Origin: a bacterium
GTDB lineage: Bacteria; Bacillota; Clostridia; Lachnospirales; Lachnospiraceae
Direction: 5' to 3'
Assembly: GCA_023664305.1 (NCBI GenBank)
Contig: JAMPFT010000001.1
Span: 708,771-772,770 of the forward strand
Length of the DNA stretch: 64,000 bases
This document shows positions 62,271-64,000 of this stretch, piece after piece. Position 1 is the first letter of the stretch. The number at the start of each line of letters is the position of its first letter. The notes beneath the pieces were generated by a model that had not been told where the DNA came from, ran no database searches, and saw only the letters and a program-made list of their open reading frames with translations. The position numbers and the translations under genes are program-made.

Positions 62271-62303
62271 GATACAAAGAAGAGGCAGTTTTCAACCGTA
62301 CAG

Positions 62304-62801
62304 TTATAATAACTCAAGCGGCGTACTTGCTTCTTTTTTTATGTTTATAATGTCATATAAAAACAGACCTTTTTCTGTTTTCCTGACAATCAGAGTCGCA
62401 ATATATCGGTTAATTCGATCTTCCGTTTCATCATTTCCCCGTACAGGCATTGAAAAATATGTATCATAACGGAACCACCCCTCTCCTGCATTTTGCTTAT
62501 GTTTTTCTGCTTTATTCTCTACCCAACGCCTGTTTGTAGCATGAACAATCAACTTGTCTATGATTTGTGCTGCGTTCGCTTTCACTTTTGCCAATGCTCC
62601 ACGCAGCTTTTTCGTATAAAGAGATTCTGTATATTCATCCGGGAAGTCTCCGGCTATCTCTATTATATCCCGATATTCTTTGACAATATGCCTTGTGCCT
62701 ATATATCGCTTTAAATAATCTTCCACTTTATCCCATGGAATCTTCTGCTTTCCGGTGAATATAATTTCACATATTTCGGAATAAAATTTCTCTTCTATCA
62801 T
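62304..62801 (-). CDS. Uncharacterised protein with LPD3-like end
   Basis: A 165-residue basic protein. The second half (GEGWFRYDTYFSMPVRGNDETEDRINRYIATLIVRKTEKGLFLYDIINIKKEASTPLE) has the pattern of the large polyvalent-protein domain LPD3 found in phage and mobile-element proteins, as I recall it. The first half (EEKFYSEICEIIFTGKQKIPWDKVEDYLKRYIG) is not recognised. It is flanked by the 89-base direct repeats and lies between the recombinase and the full hsdS. Function unknown. Confidence 0.7.
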   Translation of the reverse strand: MIEEKFYSEICEIIFTGKQKIPWDKVEDYLKRYIGTRHIVKEYRDIIEIAGDFPDEYTESLYTKKLRGALAKVKANAAQIIDKLIVHATNRRWVENKAEKHKQNAGEGWFRYDTYFSMPVRGNDETEDRINRYIATLIVRKTEKGLFLYDIINIKKEASTPLELL

Positions 62802-62841
62802 TCGATATCCCCTAAAATAGTTTTCATGTCAAAAGAAACAT

Positions 62842-62930
62842 CATAACAAACTCATTCAGCCAAGATTATCCGAAAGTATTCTCTTGTAGGTGGCTTCCAA
62901 CTCAGCAATGGACTGTTCCAGTTCAAATTT
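62842..62930 (-). repeat. 89-base hsdS 3' repeat, intact copy
   Basis: Direct partner of 62080-62168 (offset 762), forming the 3' end of the full hsdS. Together the two copies flank the ORF at 62304-62801. Confidence 0.9.
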
Positions 62931-63998
62931 TGATTTATCGCTCTGGCGGACGAAGGCGGCGAATTGGTTCTGGAGGGACAGCGGGGGAACAAAAATCTTG
63001 ATACTCTTCAACTTTGAGACATTTACCCCAGCCATTATACCACCGTTACTCACCATCGCGATTTGATTAACTACCCTCCTGCTATAATGTAACTGTGCCA
63101 TTAAAAAGGCTGGCATAATCTCAGTCGCATTTACACGAATGCGCAGCACATCCGAAGCAATGAGACCCTCGTCAAAATTTTCTGGAAACAACGCACATTG
63201 TCCCACATTTCCCTTGCGTGACATCGCAATATCACCTGTCCGAATAGAAAAAGACGCCAGCCGATGTGCCTTCTCTGGTGTTACAAAAACATCCGGTTGA
63301 ATACAAAAGCCAGAATTAACTTGTGGGATTCCCCATACGGCCACACCAGAGTCTGTATATTCCGACTGCTTTAATTGTGTTCCAAAAGGTCCACATTTAA
63401 TGTCGTCGCCTGTTAAACATACTTCCGATAAAATGCAATGTCGGTATTCATCTGATCTTGTTTCAAACATCTCGATAAATTGAGATTTGACCATCTCATC
63501 CGTCTTAACCAGCAGTTTCTTATAGGCCTGTTTTGTGGCATCCATAGCCCGCAGCAGCCTCGCCAATTCCTGCTGCCTGTTCCTATCCGGCAGTTCAAAT
63601 TCGTAATTGCTGAGATGCTGCCACTTCACACGGGGCGAGAGGGAACCAGCCGACTTGCCTACCGCAAAGTCAAACAGGTCGTCGTTCTGAATAATGAACG
63701 GCAGCAATTGCGGCAAAATCTTATCCGACTTTGCCGCAATTACGGTTATGTCCCCGGAACAGATGCCGTCAAAAGGCGCTGCTGCCGCCTTTTTCAGATA
63801 AGCCCTGCGACGGCCAAAAAGGACTTGTCCCTTGAGGAACATCTTCGTAAACGTATTTTCCGATGATTCATCCCACCTCGTCAGATTAATATCCCCCGGC
63901 ACCAGATGCTCCAGTCCCACGACAGGATAGCCGTCCTTGCTGCCCTTACAGGTTTCCTTATACTCAATCGCTACATCTCCAAGCCGTACTTTAGCCAT
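62856..63998 (-). CDS. hsdS: Type I restriction specificity subunit HsdS
   Basis: HsdS sets the DNA sequence recognised by the HsdM/HsdR complex. The 380-residue protein has TRD1 (residues 1-138), a central conserved helix (RQQELARLLRAMDATKQAYKKLL), TRD2 (about 178-350) and a C-terminal helix ending SIAELEATYKRILSDNLG. The ATG is the first codon, two bases from the window edge; hsdM should lie beyond. TRD2 is bounded by inverted repeats and is present a second time at 59430-59995. Confidence 0.95.
   Translation of the reverse strand: MAKVRLGDVAIEYKETCKGSKDGYPVVGLEHLVPGDINLTRWDESSENTFTKMFLKGQVLFGRRRAYLKKAAAAPFDGICSGDITVIAAKSDKILPQLLPFIIQNDDLFDFAVGKSAGSLSPRVKWQHLSNYEFELPDRNRQQELARLLRAMDATKQAYKKLLVKTDEMVKSQFIEMFETRSDEYRHCILSEVCLTGDDIKCGPFGTQLKQSEYTDSGVAVWGIPQVNSGFCIQPDVFVTPEKAHRLASFSIRTGDIAMSRKGNVGQCALFPENFDEGLIASDVLRIRVNATEIMPAFLMAQLHYSRRVVNQIAMVSNGGIMAGVNVSKLKSIKIFVPPLSLQNQFAAFVRQSDKSKFELEQSIAELEATYKRILSDNLG
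62923..62940. repeat. Recombination-type inverted repeat, right side of TRD2
   Basis: TCAAATTTTGATTTATCG at 62923-62940. Its partner, CGATAAATTGAGATTTGA at 63473-63490, is inverted and matches at 15 of 18 positions. The two bound the TRD2 segment of hsdS. Confidence 0.8.
62925..63490 (-). repeat. 566-base hsdS repeat, copy B
   Basis: By eye, no difference from 59430-59995. It forms the TRD2 part of the full hsdS gene, in the same orientation as copy A. Confidence 0.95.
63473..63490. repeat. Recombination-type inverted repeat, left side of TRD2
   Basis: Inverse partner of 62923-62940. In copy A the same 18 bases occur at 59978-59995. Confidence 0.8.
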
Positions 63999-64000
63999 CC

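Noticed and set aside
62269..62469. Small plus-strand ORF behind the 62242 promoter
   Set aside because: Antisense to the 62304-62801 ORF with no ribosome site.

Overview
The window looks like a chromosome segment of a Clostridia-class Firmicute, most likely a Lachnospiraceae-type gut anaerobe. The evidence is the gene order rimP-nusA-ylxR-ylxQ-infB-rbfA-nrnA-truB-ribF, the block cysE-cysS-mrnC-rlmB-sigH, a cysteine T-box leader, Mini-III ribonuclease, ClpC with RadA, a small flagellin-operon-like zinc protein, AGGAGG ribosome sites and TTGACA/TATAAT promoters with 17-base spacers. Nearly everything is on the minus strand; only a lone lipoprotein (3604-5976) and an ABC exporter pair (7537-11197) are on plus. 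No tRNA, rRNA or CRISPR array was seen.

Layout: 1-2700 rpsO and pnp, with a structured S15-type leader and a long hairpin before pnp. 2754-3318 a RelE/Phd toxin-antitoxin pair with its own operator. 3604-12813 accessory genes: a solute-binding lipoprotein, an NlpC/P60 cell-wall hydrolase, an ABC exporter pair whose second gene carries an in-frame TAG, and a phosphotransferase-acetyltransferase fusion. 12921-14564 a Na/phosphate symporter with a PhoU tail. 14638-24182 the translation/transcription operon read from one near-perfect promoter at 24274-24302. 24299-29286 an RND exporter with a large coiled-coil insertion, followed by its TetR regulator. 29493-35150 sigH, rlmB, an unknown gene, a fossil DinJ/YafQ pair, mrnC, cysS and cysE behind a T-box. 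35270-37884 ispF and a DEAD-box helicase. 38107-41825 an AbiE-type toxin-antitoxin module between one intact and one truncated GT-C membrane glycosyltransferase. 41897-46585 radA, an unknown small protein, clpC and a YtrA-type GntR regulator. 46888-52811 an SH3 membrane protein, a zinc-ribbon protein and purE-purM-purN-purD. 52908-56247 an M29 peptidase, two small membrane proteins and pyrE. 56483-64000 a type I restriction locus (hsdR, a partial hsdS, a YhcG-family nuclease, a tyrosine recombinase, an unknown ORF, a full hsdS).

The most interesting region is the right end. A 566-base hsdS segment carrying the second target-recognition domain is present twice, with no difference found by eye. 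It is bounded by inverted repeats built on TCAAAT, and a tyrosine recombinase lies between the copies. This looks like a recombination-driven specificity switch that also carries a YhcG nuclease and an unknown ORF. A second theme is in-frame minisatellite growth in conserved genes: IF2, the DEAD-box helicase, an ABC ATPase and an SH3 protein all carry tandem repeats of 30-93 bases, and NusA has a repetitive acidic tail. Two copies of a mosaic palindromic intergenic element, and one near-identical translation-start module in front of both pyrE and the AbiEii toxin, suggest sequence moving around this genome. All function calls come from reading motifs by eye; no database search was run.
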